Below are positions 22,867-36,647 of a DNA stretch of 64,000 nt, piece by piece. A model generated the notes under the pieces. That model worked only from the letters and a program-made list of their open reading frames with translations, was not told the origin of the DNA and searched no databases. The position numbers were made by a program, and so were the translations under genes. The stretch spans positions 58,983,296-59,047,295 of the forward strand of contig CM055092.1 of the NCBI GenBank assembly GCA_029204225.1. Direction: 5' to 3'. Source of the DNA: Diphasiastrum complanatum (Eukaryota > Streptophyta > Lycopodiopsida > Lycopodiales > Lycopodiaceae). Position 1 is the first letter of the stretch, and each line of letters begins with the position of its first letter.

Positions 22867-24286
22867 CTTATGGAGGCCCATGAAGTCCAACATGAAACAA
22901 TAACATCACTTTATTCAACTAGACAGTTTTACAAGCAACAAAAATTGAATTTAAAAAATGAAAAGAATTAGCATGTGTTAATCAAATTCTATAAATAGAA
23001 GTTGAACAATTGGGAAAGAAAAAAACAAGATTATGTGAAAAATGCAAGGACCTTTTATTGTACATATGAGAACAGACTTAAATTGTGCAAAAAAAAATCT
23101 GTTGCCTCAACATTCTAGAGTCCACTAGCTTGATTAGGCGTGTTTTACACAATGTTTGGGAGTTTATAAGTAAATTACAGTTTTTAAATGGTTTGTAAAG
23201 ACATTTGTAAAGCATATCACGACCTATAAAGAGTTAAAATATGTGGCCCATATATTTTTTTAGCTATAATCATGGGTTGGCTTTGCCATTTCTTGTGCTT
23301 GGAAAAGGTCTTTTTGGTAAAATTTATACTTAGATCAATACAATTATGGCTCAGCCTAACGACCTTGCCATGATTTTACGTGGTGCAAAAATCACACAAA
23401 AAAAGCCATTCCCCCTTACAAATATAGCATCGAAGGACACTAACCAATAAATACCAAAGACAAAGTTGAAGTGAAAAAAATAAGAACATTCGTCAATGCC
23501 CAATACAAAAAGAGTGTCAAAGGTCACAATATAAGAACATTGCGCAATGCATAAAACCATTTTTAGCTTTGCCACAAAAGCATTGAGCTATTGTGATGAT
23601 TTGCTAAAAGATAAGATGTCAATTTTTAATTCTCTAAATTGCAAGTTTTGTTTTCTCAATTTTTTGACAATTCAAGTTTCTTGTGGTATATCAATCAACT
23701 TGTTTTGACATAAATGGTCTCACCTTCCTAAATGCAATATTATTGTGAAAAAAGGTTATATTACACATAAGTTTGTGTAAATTGTCACATCATAAAACAA
23801 ATTTCATCCCTAAACCCTAAAAACATGGATTTTTTTTAATGACAACGTGAAATTTTTTCAATGCAAAGAACTTTAAAATGGGTATTAAATGGCCTTATAT
23901 AATAAGTAGATATTGCATTTTAGGATAATTGAAAAACTCGTTTTAACTAAACTCACCTTGGAGCAAAGATCATCACATACTTTACCATTAGTATAGAGGC
24001 AAAGCTAAAAATTTGATTTGTACTAAAATTGATTTCACTACCATGGTGAGTTGCCATTCCGGCGAGGGAAGGAGGGGGGGGGGGGGGGGAAGCGCCGGCA
24101 AAGTCGTCTTGGCCTGGTTGGTGTACGTGATATGCAAGGGCGGCATTTGCCATCTTTGACAACTCTCTCACGTCATCGCCTTCATCATCCAAGCCTCTCT
24201 ATTCAACTACTGGACCACACACACATCAGTCCAGAATCCAGATCTGGGCCCTTTGTCTTCTTGTCAACCTATCCAAGGATCAAACG
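22864..24286. other. Upstream flank of the IDD gene
   Basis: AT-rich to ~23950, then less so toward the gene. No separate gene recognised. The last ~350 bases, with pyrimidine-rich tracts, are a plausible promoter/5' UTR of the gene at 24418. Confidence 0.4.
24074..24089 (+). repeat. Poly-G run (16 G) upstream of the IDD gene
   Basis: Sixteen consecutive G about 330 bases before the IDD start codon. It may be structurally active (G-quadruplex) or simply a length-variable homopolymer. Confidence 0.85.
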
Positions 24287-24310
24287 ATGAGGCATAGCTA
24301 TCGCCCATAA
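24287..24310 (+). promoter_or_regulatory. Candidate upstream ORF in the IDD 5' leader
   Basis: ATG followed by six codons and TAA, 108 bases upstream of the main start. If the transcript begins further upstream it could reduce translation of the IDD protein. Transcript start is unknown, so this is only a candidate. Confidence 0.3.
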
Positions 24311-24417
24311 TCTCACTTGCAATAGTTTGATGATTGTTATTACCTACTCTCTCCCTCCCTCTCTGATCAGAACGGACTAGCAAGCTTGATCCAACTCTCA
24401 CATCGACAAGCCACGAC

Positions 24418-26861
24418 ATGAACCTGCGAAAGCCGGTAACTGATTCCCATCCCATGAGAGACCATCTGAATCCCGGAGATCGAACTGGAGCATCGTCATC
24501 CACTCATGGTGCAGCTCTACTGTTGCAGCGGGATGATTTATCCTATTCAAACGATGCGTTGCTCTCTGCACCTTCGAGTCCTTGTGGTAAACGCAAAAGG
24601 CGTCCTGCTGGAACTCCAGGTAAGGTCGACAACCTCATACCATAATTTCAACCACCTGCTGTATGCCTAACTTCAGCATATGGAAAGTTGATCAGATTAA
24701 TTATTTTGAATATAATCCCGAGAACCCACACCCATCTCTTTCGCTCAGCAGGAACTGCGCAAAATGCGATAACTTTTTTCTGACAATTAAAAACGCGTAT
24801 ATAATATGAACATCGTCAGGTAAAATATTTGGAAATAAGAAAGTTCGGTAATCTTCTCATCGCTGAGAAGTTAAAAGATCGAACTTCACCGGAATATGCT
24901 AATCACGCTAACACCCGTTCAAAATAATCTATCGGCAAAGACCGTGTAAAGATATATATTTTTAATGTTCACAATCTTTACTTCCTGTGCCCGCAGATCC
25001 TGATGCAGAGGTCGTTGCTTTGTCTCCAAAGACTCTTATGGAGTCAGATAAGTATGTCTGTGAAATATGTAACCAAGGATTCCAGAGAGATCAGAACCTC
25101 CAGATGCACAGACGTAGGCACAAAGTGCCGTGGAAACTAATTAAAAGAAATAATCCAGACGTGCAAAAGCGTGTTTTTATCTGTCCAGAGCCAGCATGCC
25201 TTCACCATGATCCTTGTCACGCACTAGGAGATCTCATAGGTATCAAAAAGCATTTTCGAAGAAAACATAGCAATGAGAAGCGATGGAAGTGCGAGAAATG
25301 CTCCAAAGGATATGCTGTACAGTCAGACTATAAGGCTCATCTTAAAACCTGTGGCACGCGAGGGCATTGTTGCGCTTGTGGTCGTGTTTTCTCAAGGTAC
25401 CGAGTTATTAGAACTCGAGAACGTATGTCCTGTTAGCTGCCGTTATATAATCTGTTGTCATACTGAGTAGATATAACTTTTTTCTTGTACAGGGTAAATA
25501 GTTTCATAGAGCACCAGGACACCTGCAACGCCGCAAATAAGAAAGCTGCCTTACGTGGAAGCGAGCAGACGTCCGTGCATCTCGCTGAAATCAAAAGTAC
25601 AGCCAGTACCAGCTGCTCATATGAAGACCCTACGTTGCCATCTCATGACCCGTCTCAACGAAATCAAATAACATCTTTTACAATTAAGAATGATAACAAC
25701 TTAAATGTAACATCAGTTCAACGTGAACTGCAGTTCCTTCCGGTGAAAAACTTGAGTACCGAAACCTCTGATTCTGTCATACCAGAGAGTGATAATTGCA
25801 AAGGGCGGAGCATTCTCATAGGTAAGGTGATGGCATGCGCTAACTATGATGTCAGCTCATTATATTCAGGAGCACCCGCATCTTCCAAGGAACGTCACCT
25901 TTCCTTATTAGATGATAGTGATAAAAACGTTTCTTCTAGTTTGGAGCTCTCAATTGGTCCGTGTGTTTTTGCATCTCAGAGTAACCAAAATGAGATCAAT
26001 CCTAAGATCGCTAGTACTGATCCTGGATCTGGACTAAGGCTTAACACATCAAAAGCAAGGCTGATTCGAAACGAACCTCCAACAACGAGACAACTCGAAA
26101 ATGATTTGTTTCTGTCAACTTCAATTTATGCAGCAAATATGCAAGAACACCCCGACTTAATGCGAGTGAACAGATTTTCAGAATTTGCCATCGGAGGCTC
26201 TAGAAAAGTGATCAATGAATCCAAATATGCACTACCAACGAAAACATGGATGCTCACTCCACGTACAGAGACAACGAAGAATGAAACTAATGTACAAGCT
26301 GAAGGTCACGGTGGCTGTTTCCATTCTATATTGTTGGATAATACCGGTATCCAAAAATATCGGCTTGCACGACCACAGAAACGTCGCCTTTTCAATACGG
26401 AACAAATTCTCTCCCAGGATAATGTCACGAGATCAGAACGAGGGTCTTATGAATCAACGAGCCAATACCGGATGTTCTCTCCTGAAGTATTTAAAGATAG
26501 TTGGAGTGAACCTCCTTTTGGTACGCAAATGAGCGCAGATTACAGCTTAGAAGCTCAGAGTTACTACGAGGACGCTAATGGGAGTTTACAGCTGAAAGAG
26601 ACCAATAATGCTTCGGAGGTAAAAATTGCTCCTGAGACCGACCTTGAGCTAGCTTCATCATGGCGCATGGTCATGGCTGAGTCCGAATGCGCAAGCTCCT
26701 CTGATTCCCATGGACATATTCTAACATCCAAAGATGCACCTCCTTTCAAATTATTTCTGCCAGCTGCTAGTAATGCTTTCGATAATGGAGAGGTATTGTT
26801 ATTGTCACCTACTACAGGACGTCAAACTCAGCTACAGCTACCATGTCGATTCGACCAATAA
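24418..26861 (+). CDS. INDETERMINATE-DOMAIN (IDD) zinc-finger transcription factor, 3 exons
   Basis: Exons 24418-24619, 24997-25396 and 25493-26861, joined at GT..AG introns (377 and 96 bases), give 656 residues. The first in-frame ATG after an upstream stop is used. A basic nuclear signal KRKRR (58-62) leads into GTPDPDAEVVALSPKTLM, the family hallmark. The ID domain has four fingers: C2H2 at 89-109 (CEIC...H105, H109), C2H2 at 130-158, C2HC at 166-186 and C2HC at 193-212 (C193, C195, H208, C212). Introns split codon 68 in TP|D and codon 201 in FS|R, as in known IDD genes. IDD proteins bind DNA in the nucleus and regulate development, gravitropism and sugar/hormone responses. Odd points: HRRRHKVPWKL replaces the usual HRRGHNLPWKL, RGHCCAC replaces REYKCDC in finger 4, and I see no MSATALLQKA or LDFLG C-terminal motif. 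An LELSIG word (~residue 350) faintly suggests the IDD14/15/16 (SGR5) group. AATAAAT follows the stop. Confidence 0.93.
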
Positions 26862-27584
26862 TAAATTTTTGAAACTGGTGAAAGATAGCAGCAGGTATCT
26901 TCTGCATGAGAATAAACATCAAGGCTTTAACTACTACACTGATATAAATATTTACTCAGGAAATAATAGTAAAGCTTGCAGTAAGTAATATTTGCATAGG
27001 GATTGAGTTGGTTTCATTGCTTTCAAAGAAATTGAGCAAGTAAATGCAAAGTCTATATGAACGCGGGGAGGCATATATGCAAAAGGCCGCTATCTGTTAA
27101 CATACATATGCATACTCTATAAACAGTATTACAAACTCATGCTTTTTATCAGCATAAAGATAAATAATATGTGAATAAAAGCTAGACTCATCTCTACTAA
27201 CCCTCTAGTGCCAACTCTATGATATCACTACTCTATATCATTCTATACTCCGTCTTCATGCTGGTTCTTATTGTCAACATTGCATCTCTCTCTATATGCC
27301 AACTTTCCTGCTTTGCTAGGTGCTCACTCTAAAGCTATCCTGGTTCAGTTTCTTGTGGATAATGAGCATGTCATATTCCTCTCTGTATTTTTGTCTAGAT
27401 AGTAATAATTTAGCCAATGCCAGTCTTCATTAACAATAGTGATGTGTACTTTATATATGTGTAGAATAAAATCTAGAGTATAACTCCTGCTTAAGATACA
27501 TTGAATGCCCAATGCTTGAGATTAATGTCTCTAAAGGACTTAGTAAATTATCTCCTATTGTTGACATTCAATCTCTTCATCGTT
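26862..27584. other. 3' flank of the IDD gene
   Basis: AT-rich, with AATAAA-type poly(A) signals near 26861 and 26908 that probably end the IDD transcript. No other gene seen. Confidence 0.5.
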
Positions 27585-27725
27585 TTCCTTTCCTCCTACA
27601 AAGTGGTATTGAACTTTGATGTGCTTGGTACATGCATATAATCTAGGATTTCTTGACAATGCTATGAAGCTTTGTCACAATGCAACATGATTGGAAATTT
27701 TTTATATTTTTTGGAAATAGGCGAA
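27585..27725 (-). pseudogene. Copia RNase H fragment
   Basis: The plus-strand sequence AACTTTGATGTGCTTGGTAC...CATGCATATAATCTAGGATTTC closely parallels 29775-29830 inside the recognisable Copia RNase H (HARTKHIEIHYHFVRE block, reversed). It is a short, diverged piece in the same minus orientation. Confidence 0.55.
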
Positions 27726-29340
27726 TAATTGGTTAAGCCACAATGATTCCTTTGTTGCTTGTGTTGCATCCAGAAAATCAATGCAATAATTCTGCTAAAA
27801 TTTAAGACTTCATGTTATAACACCATCTCACTAATTGATAAGTTGCATGTAATTGCTCTTGCTCCCACCAAAAATTATTTTAGTAAATCAAGTGTCTTAT
27901 TTATATATTTCAAAATTCTCTTGGGTGCTTGCCAATGTTGTCCACCTAGATCAATCAAGAATTCACTTAAGATGTGCATGCTTATTGGGAATGCTATTGT
28001 TGGTCATCTATATACCACAAGCATAGACCTTCTACTATATAGGGTTGGTTATTTGCGTGTGTGTTGCAAATCTTCATGTAGTACCTTCTAAGAATTCCAC
28101 ATATTTTCCTTCTTTGTCTTGGATAAATCATTCTTTTCATCCTGACAAAAATGTATTTGGATGCCCAAAATACAATGAAATCACCAAAATCCCCAATCTC
28201 ATATTCATATGCCGATCTTTCTTTTGTTTAATATAACAACAATAGATAATAACTTGTCAGTATATACCAAGAAAAATATTGCAATTAAAGCTTTCCCTAC
28301 TTACTTGACATAGACCTTCAGAATCTTATTTTCTATGTCCCTAATCACTTAAGTTAATAAGCCAATAAACTGTGATAAGGGGTAACCTAGATGAGGTTAG
28401 AAGACTCAGAACTAACTAAATAATAATTATATTGAGGATTAATGTACCATGACTCGGGTTATAGCTAATCTTAGTGTATATATGGGGCACTATAACTTTA
28501 CTTAGAGTTTGGCTAAATTGGACTTGGATGGTCAGATTTAGCTAACTATACTAGGATGTTAGCTTGTGAATTGAGGCTATGAGTCCAATGGCACTCTAGT
28601 ATCATCCTAGAAATCAATCTTATAGGTACATGGTTGAGTCCCAAGATTATTTAATACTTAGGTTTGGAATCTATGGCTCTAGGATGGATTATGGTGGCAT
28701 GAAACACCATGGTCAAAGGCTCATGAGCTAAATCTGTTAGTGTCTTGATAGTCCTCATAACTCATGGGTGAGTACATATTTACTCTATAGGTGGGAGTCT
28801 ATAGTAATATTCCTTCTAGTGTTGTTTATGTGATTTAGTTTAGGTCAGATTCTAGAGTCATGTGACAATGATATCATAAACTCAAAGCAATGGTAGGCCA
28901 ATACATGCTACAATACGTGCATGAGAAAGGAGTGGTGAATTTCATGGAGTTTCATCTCAACATGAGATCCAGGGATTTATTTTTTGCTTTTGTGTATGTC
29001 TTTAGAATTCATTATTTTGATAATGTTATGTAAGATGAGTGTTTAGTTGATCTAAGAATTTGTACATGAGATAGTAGTTGGGTGCAACACCATGCATGTG
29101 TACTACAAACTCAAGTCATTGTGGTAGGTTTGGACTGGAATTTCAAGTGTTGAAGGGCTAAATTCTATTGCATTTCGTATAAGAAGTTCATTTATTTTTG
29201 TGAATGAGTTCCTAGTGGGTAAATTTTTTAGTAAGAGGAGTTGGTTTTGGAACGACTAGGTACAGGTAGTCATTCAATTTGTTCGCATCTTCAAGATTGA
29301 GAAATACATTTCAATTTGCTGTTTTTTGAAAATCAATATA
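27726..29340. other. AT-rich spacer
   Basis: Open frames near 27759-28236 have no known motif; part may be further Copia decay. From 28240 on nothing is recognised. Confidence 0.4.
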
Positions 29341-29605
29341 TGTTGTGTCAATAATCAGATAAACAACATCAAGCATTCACCATAAGCAATCACCAGAGAA
29401 GGCGGAAGAAGAACACACACTCTCACTCAACACACTATATCTTTCTGAATGTAAATTGTACAAATAAACCCTGAACCCTGATAGAGAGAGAAAACCTAGG
29501 AGTAGACTAATAGACTAGCCTACATTCAATTACAGCTGGTAACAACTGTCAATAATAAAGTACATCGTAAACAGTAACAATGAAGTTTATCATTGATTTC
29601 TAACA
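29341..29605 (-). repeat. Copia 3' LTR (265 bp) with adjacent PPT
   Basis: On the minus strand it begins TGTTAGAAATCAATGATAAA and ends GACACAACA, giving 5'-TG...CA-3' ends. The tract TTGAGGGAGAG (29606-29618 complement) immediately precedes it, as expected for a polypurine tract. The length is typical for small Copia LTRs. Confidence 0.75.
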
Positions 29606-29618
29606 CTCTCCCTCAATG

Positions 29619-30341
29619 ATAAAATTACATTCTTCTATTCCCAATAGAGTACAAAACTTTTCAAATTTATATTGACCTAACGACTTAGTAAAAATATCTG
29701 CCACTTGATCTTCAGGTTTACAAAAAACAAGATCTATGGCTCCATCATGATTTTTCTCTCGAACAAAATGATAATGTATTTCGATGTGCTTGGTTCGTGC
29801 ATGTAGAACTGGATTTTTGGCAAGACGAATGTAGCTTTGATTGTCGCAAGAGATGATAGTTGCATTCACCTGTGGTTGACCTAGATCCACAAGCAATCTT
29901 CGTAACCATACCACTTCTTGTGTAGCATTGCTAAGTGCTCGATATTCAGCTTCCGTCGAGGATAAGGTTGCTTTTTGCTGCTCCATGAAATTGTAGTTGT
30001 ACCATAACTGAATGTATGACCACTGGTCTTTTGTCATCAATATTACCTGCCCAATCGGCATTTGCATAACCTACCAACATTGGCACTTTAGGATGATCAT
30101 ACTTCAAACCAAAATTCAATGTCCCTCGAATGTATCTGAAAATACGTTTAGCAGACTTCCAGTATGCTTGACTAGGATCTTGCATAAATTGACTAACAAC
30201 ACCAACAACATAAGAAATATCAGGTCGTGTGTGTGTCAAATAGATCAAACTACCCACCAGCTGCCTGTACAAGTAAGCATCCACTTTCTCAGATTCATCA
30301 TATGCAGTAAGCTTCGTGTTGACATCCATCAGTGTGCTCAA
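29619..30341 (-). pseudogene. Copia RNase H domain and RT connection
   Basis: Minus strand. 30341-29946 reads the RT C-terminal block YRQLVGSLIYLTHTRPDISY and then GYANADWAGNIDDKR, the start of Copia RNase H. A frameshift (~29990) leads to 30067-29600, with QKATLSSTEAEYRALSNA, NQSYIRLAKNP, HARTKHIEIHYHFVRE and the terminal ADIFTKSL. These are the canonical Copia RNase H motifs including its Asp/Glu residues. The enzyme would remove the RNA template during reverse transcription. Confidence 0.88.
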
Positions 30342-30353
30342 AGGCTTACAATC

Positions 30354-30920
30354 CTACATATTGAACTTACAAAACAAATCTCGTGCATATTTGCTTTGTG
30401 TACGAAAGACCATGTCTTCCTTTTGCCATACTTCGATGCCAAGACAATAGTGCATCAATCCTAGATCGCTTATGTCAAAAGCATTGGAAAGATCTGATAT
30501 GATTTCATCAATTAAGCTCTCATTACTTCCTATAATAATCAAATCATCCACGTACAAAACAATGAATACTATATCTGAATCTTGCCTTAGAATGTAAAGA
30601 TTAGGATCAACATTAGTCTTCACTTGAAGTGTTCATCAATGCAAGAGTACCACACCCGTGGTGCTTGCTTCAATCCATAAATGTCTTTGTTGAGCTTACA
30701 AACAAATGCCATAGAAAGTAGAAATAGCAATGATAGAACATATTGCTACCACCTTAGCTATGGGTGTGAAGGTTTCCTCAAAATCAATACCTTCTTTTTG
30801 CTCAAATCCTCTGGCAACCAACCGTATTTTGTACTTGTTGAGCTGTCCATCCGCTCCATATTTGATCTTATAAATCCATTTGCAAGTGATAGGCATCTTA
30901 CCATCAGATAGCTCAACCAA
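30354..30920 (-). pseudogene. Copia reverse transcriptase
   Basis: Minus strand. 30920-30696 reads [38 protein letters not shown] and PIAKVVAI, the N-terminal RT block. A gap with part of the YGLKQAP region in another frame follows (HRWCGTLAL-side text, ~30640). 30623-30354 has FIVLYVDDLIIIGS, so the YVDD catalytic box is intact, followed by DISDLGLMHYCLGIEV. At least one frameshift and one deletion separate the two halves, so no full-length enzyme is encoded. Confidence 0.88.
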
Positions 30921-30923
30921 GTT

Positions 30924-31957
30924 CTACGTCCTATTTTTCGATATGGCTTCCATTTTTGTTTCCATAGCTACACACCACTCTTTGTGCTCCTTTGCTTCAT
31001 CAAAGGTTTTTGGTTCTTGAGCCTTGGGCACAAGACCCATTAGGGCTAGATTCATCTCTAATCTTGTAGGAGGTTTTCGATTTCTACTTGATCTTCTAAG
31101 CTCTCTTTGCTCTCTAGATTCGGGATTATCTCCCTTCTTTGCATTATCTGTGACTGATAAGTACCATTTAGGTACTCCCTTGGGAACTTCAGCATCAGGC
31201 TTGCCTTTGTCTACTTGATCTTTCACATCAAAATCCACTTCCTTCTTGACCTGTACTTTCGCTCCCTCATCAAAAGATTTAGTGATTCCTTCAATTTGTT
31301 CACCTCGACCCATCTCGTCAAATGCAGCATCCCTAGAAATCACAAGCTTATGTGCATTCATGTCATACATCATGTATGCCTTGGACTTCTCATCCTATCC
31401 AAGGAAAATACACCTGATGGCTTTTGCATCCAATTTTTTTCGTTTTTCATCGGGAATATGAGCGTAAGCATCACAACCAAATACTCTCAAATGAGAAATA
31501 TTAGGTTTCTGTCTAGTAAAATCTTCATGAGGTGTCTTACCTTCCATAGATTTTGTAGGACACCGATTTAGGATGTCCGTAGCTGTGTGCAAGCTTCTGC
31601 CCAAAAGGTGTTTGGCAAGCCCTTGCTTTTGAGCATCGCCCTTGCCATCTCAACAATGGATCTATTCTTTCTTTCTGCAAGTCCGTTTTGTTGTGGTGAA
31701 TAAGATGTTGTAGTCTGTCTCTAGATCCCTTGATCCTTGCAAAAATCAATAAATTCTGTTGAAAAGTACTCACCACCTCCATCAGATTTCAAAGTCTTGA
31801 TGCAGCATCCTATTTGCTTTACAACTAGTGCCTTGAATTCTCTGAACTTACCAAAAGCATCTGATTTCTTGCTTATGAAATAAATCCAAATGCATCTGCT
31901 ATAATCATCAATGAAGGTAATAAAGTAATAGCAGCCACTAAGAGATCTATTATGCAT
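30924..31957 (-). pseudogene. Copia integrase core and linker
   Basis: Minus strand. 31957-31721 carries the rve core: [17 protein letters not shown] with the first catalytic Asp, then [14 protein letters not shown] with the second. Frames shift near 31720 and 31600. 31604-31395 has NRCPTKSMEGKTPHE and LRVFGCDAYAHIPDEKRKKL. 31373-30924 holds the strand HKLVISRDAAFDE and an acidic linker ending in KTFDEAKEHKEWCVAME, the usual run-up to RT. The enzyme would integrate element cDNA; this copy is broken. Confidence 0.88.
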
Positions 31958-32038
31958 AGGTCCACATAGATCACTGTGGACAAGATCTAGGATGCTACTG
32001 GCTCTCCTTGCTCCACTTGTGAGAAACCTCTCTCTGTG

Positions 32039-32390
32039 TTATGTTCCCAAAATGCAACCGTCACACATTTTTCCTTCAAAAGAAATATCAGACAATCCAA
32101 TAACTAGATTACCTCTTTTGAGAATCTGTAAACTTGGAGCACTAATATAACCAAATTGTTGATGCCAATGATCACTTTGACCATCAACAATGCTTACCAT
32201 AGCTTGAGCAAAAGATCTCGCATTCAATTTGTAGAGTCGATTTCCATTGACTCTAGCTCATGTAGCAATCACTTTGTAGTAATTGTTTATGTCTTTGACG
32301 AGACATTTGTCGCTGTCAAACTCAACCGTGAGTTGTTAATCAACCATCGTCCCAACAGATAGTAGATTGCTCGCGTCTAATCCTTTTAGG
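32039..32390 (-). pseudogene. Copia GAG-pre-integrase domain
   Basis: Minus strand. SNLLSVGTMV and NGNRLYKLN (with a stop between) lead into WHQQFGYISAPSLQILKRGN and CDGCILG, the zinc-binding GAG-pre-integrase block. It lies just upstream of the integrase core. Confidence 0.82.
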
Positions 32391-32394
32391 TAGA

Positions 32395-32690
32395 CTTGCT
32401 AAAATCACATGATCATAGCATCATTATTGATTAAATCAGGATCACACTCAGAACTGAGGTAATTGACCCGTTCAATATAATCTTGCACTATTTCTGTCTT
32501 TCCCATTTCAATATACTTAAATGTACAAAAAGATCTTCCATAAATTTTTTGGGTTTGAATCTTGTGATTAGGCCAGCTTTAACCATTTTCCAATCCATAT
32601 GTTTGGTCTCATCTTGGTTATAAAACCAATCTTGTGCTGCTCCTGTTAAGGCCATAGGAAATAGCTTAAGTTTATCTTATGGGAAAACTT
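32395..32690 (-). pseudogene. Ty3/Gypsy gag fragment
   Basis: Minus-strand pieces read AAQDWFYNQDE, GLITRFKPKKFMEDLF and DYIERVNYLSSECDPDL. They match element A gag at 54.1-54.4 kb (AAQDWFFNLSEEE, ALITRFKPRKFSEDSF, DYIERVEHLQSEC). It is joined directly to the Copia remnant, so two element types have been fused by insertion or recombination. Confidence 0.75.
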
Positions 32691-34778
<2,088 letters not shown>

Positions 34779-34894
34779 ACCATCTATTCATCTATCACTC
34801 TTAATCCTAAATAAATGCAAATCTAACAATCTTTTACAACCATAGACTATATACCTATCTATTATTCTGAATTCTAAATCAATGCAAAATGCCA

Positions 34895-34897
<3 letters not shown>

Positions 34898-34946
<49 letters not shown>
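34898..34946. repeat. (CA)n microsatellite, 49 bp
   Basis: Uninterrupted CA. It is flanked on both sides by the similar words AATCTAACAATCT and CAATGCAAAA, which suggests a larger duplicated unit around the arrays. Confidence 0.93.
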
Positions 34947-34947
<1 letters not shown>

Positions 34948-35035
34948 TATAAATCTAACAATCTATTACTACCAAACACTATATCTATTTATCTATTATC
35001 CTAAATTATTAATCAATGCAAAATTCAAAACGCAC

Positions 35036-35200
<165 letters not shown>

Positions 35201-35234
35201 ACAAATCTGAGATTCATTTACCATCAAACACTAT

Positions 35235-35385
35235 CTTCATTTACTTCACACTTAACACTATCTATTCAAACACTTAACACTCAACACTATATATTCAAAC
35301 ACTTAACACTATCTATGCAAACACTTAACATTATCTATTCAAACACTTAACACTTAACACTATCTATTCAAACACTTATCTTTCT
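35235..35385. repeat. Minisatellite based on AACACTATCTATTCAAACACTT
   Basis: About six imperfect, partly truncated units of ~14-24 bp containing CACTTAACACTATCTATTCAA. The unit resembles the sequence between the CT and CA arrays (ACACCATCTATTCATC), so the cluster probably grew by local slippage. Confidence 0.7.
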
Positions 35386-35390
35386 TCTCT

Positions 35391-36370
35391 TCACTTTCTT
35401 TCACAAAAAAAAAACAAAACAAACTTAAAAAAAAAAAAAAAAGCAAAACATAAACTCCAAAAACTCCAAAAGCTTTCAATATCTGCAAGCACCAACCTCT
35501 AAGCATCAAAAGCATGAAAGGATCTTCAAGATCCAAGCTCCAAATGCAAGAATCGCTCCAAACTTGTCTTCAATCGCTCCAACCTGCACAAAAAAATGTG
35601 AGAAGAAAGACACTAGATCGCGCAAATTCTCCAAAAATCATCAGACGTCGGAATCCGACGCCCTCCAATCACGTCAGAGGTTAGGACCCGGACATCAGAA
35701 GTAAGAGGTTGTAGACACGCATTTGGATTGCTGATGTGGACGTCAGATTCTGAGGTCTACGTCGGATGACACGTAATTTTGTTTTTTTTAATATTCCATG
35801 CCATATCCACATTGGGCTATCAGATTCTGACATGTCAATTCTGACGTCCACTTTGAAAATTGGTTGCCACCACAATTTCCCGATCACCGGACCTCCAGTT
35901 TTGGAATTTTTGCCTAGATGTCGAATTTCGACGCATCGAATTGTGACAAATTATAAAATTTCTGAAAATCCATCAGAATCCACGCGATATGTTATTGTGA
36001 ATGTAGTCTATAAGTGCTTGTTTACGAAGTTCAATCTATATATCCAGATTTATAGGAGATAGATAAATCTTTTAAGATTCAGATGGATTGTTGATTTTTG
36101 GCATGTGGTACTAGAAATGGGGCTATTAACTCATTAGAGTAACTACAGTACTCTGGATTGAGTTATAATTGTCTGAGACTTGATGGATCTCCTAGAGATT
36201 TTAGATGACTGAATTGTTGTATTTTAGAATATTTGGATATTCTAAGAATAATTGTACCAAGAAGCACTATTATTTGTAAGAAATTGTGGAAGAATTTTAG
36301 ACTATGATTAAAATGGAAATTCTTCAGCTTTCAAATTTGATTTCAGAAATAAAGAACTAATCCAGCCAGT
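35391..36370. other. No gene recognised
   Basis: It contains GACGTC/TGACGT-rich words similar in style to 10.9-11.3 kb. It may be the worn interior of the element whose 3' end follows. Confidence 0.35.
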
Positions 36371-36458
36371 GGGTCATGTAATTGGGATTACATGAAGGTG
36401 ATAAACTTTTATTTGGAGAAGATCAACCCATTTGGAAGTTTTATAGCTTAGTGTATCT

Positions 36459-36640
36459 TTGGGTGTTGAGTTAGTACTCCTATGTAAAGACAAGCAATTG
36501 AAGAATTGTTGCATCATTAAATACTTATTCAGAAGGAAAGATCAGACTAAGAATAATGATTCTTGGGTAGGACTTGAAAGCTTAAGAAATAATTTCATGT
36601 CTTCTTTTTCCCATTCTGAGGACAAAACCTATTTAAGGGA
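36459..36640 (+). pseudogene. Integrase C-terminal chromodomain remnant
   Basis: Plus-strand frame with CIIKYLFRRKDQTKNNDSW and LESLRNNF, homologous to the minus-strand copy at 12128-12318. In chromoviruses this domain guides integration to chromatin. It ends just before the purine tract of the adjoining LTR. Confidence 0.7.
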
Positions 36641-36647
36641 GTAAGAA

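Larger units (their letters stand above)
29341..32395 (-). mobile_element. Ty1/Copia retrotransposon, 3' two-thirds (pol + 3' LTR)
   Basis: Minus-strand order from right to left is GAG-pre-integrase, integrase, RT, RNase H, polypurine tract and 3' LTR. This is Copia order (integrase before RT). Gag, protease and the 5' LTR are missing: at ~32395 the sequence switches to a Gypsy gag fragment. Several frameshifts and stops interrupt pol. Confidence 0.88.

Noticed and set aside
24051-24503. Open frames on both strands just upstream of and over IDD exon 1
   Set aside because: Shadow frames created by the poly-G tract and the GC-richer first exon; no domain, and the sense gene accounts for the region.
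25273-25470. Short plus-strand frame overlapping IDD exon 2
   Set aside because: Alternate-frame shadow of the zinc-finger exon; it runs into the intron.
24418-26861. Processed (retrotransposed) copy of an IDD gene
   Set aside because: Two introns with consensus GT..AG at family-typical positions are present, so it is not a retrocopy.
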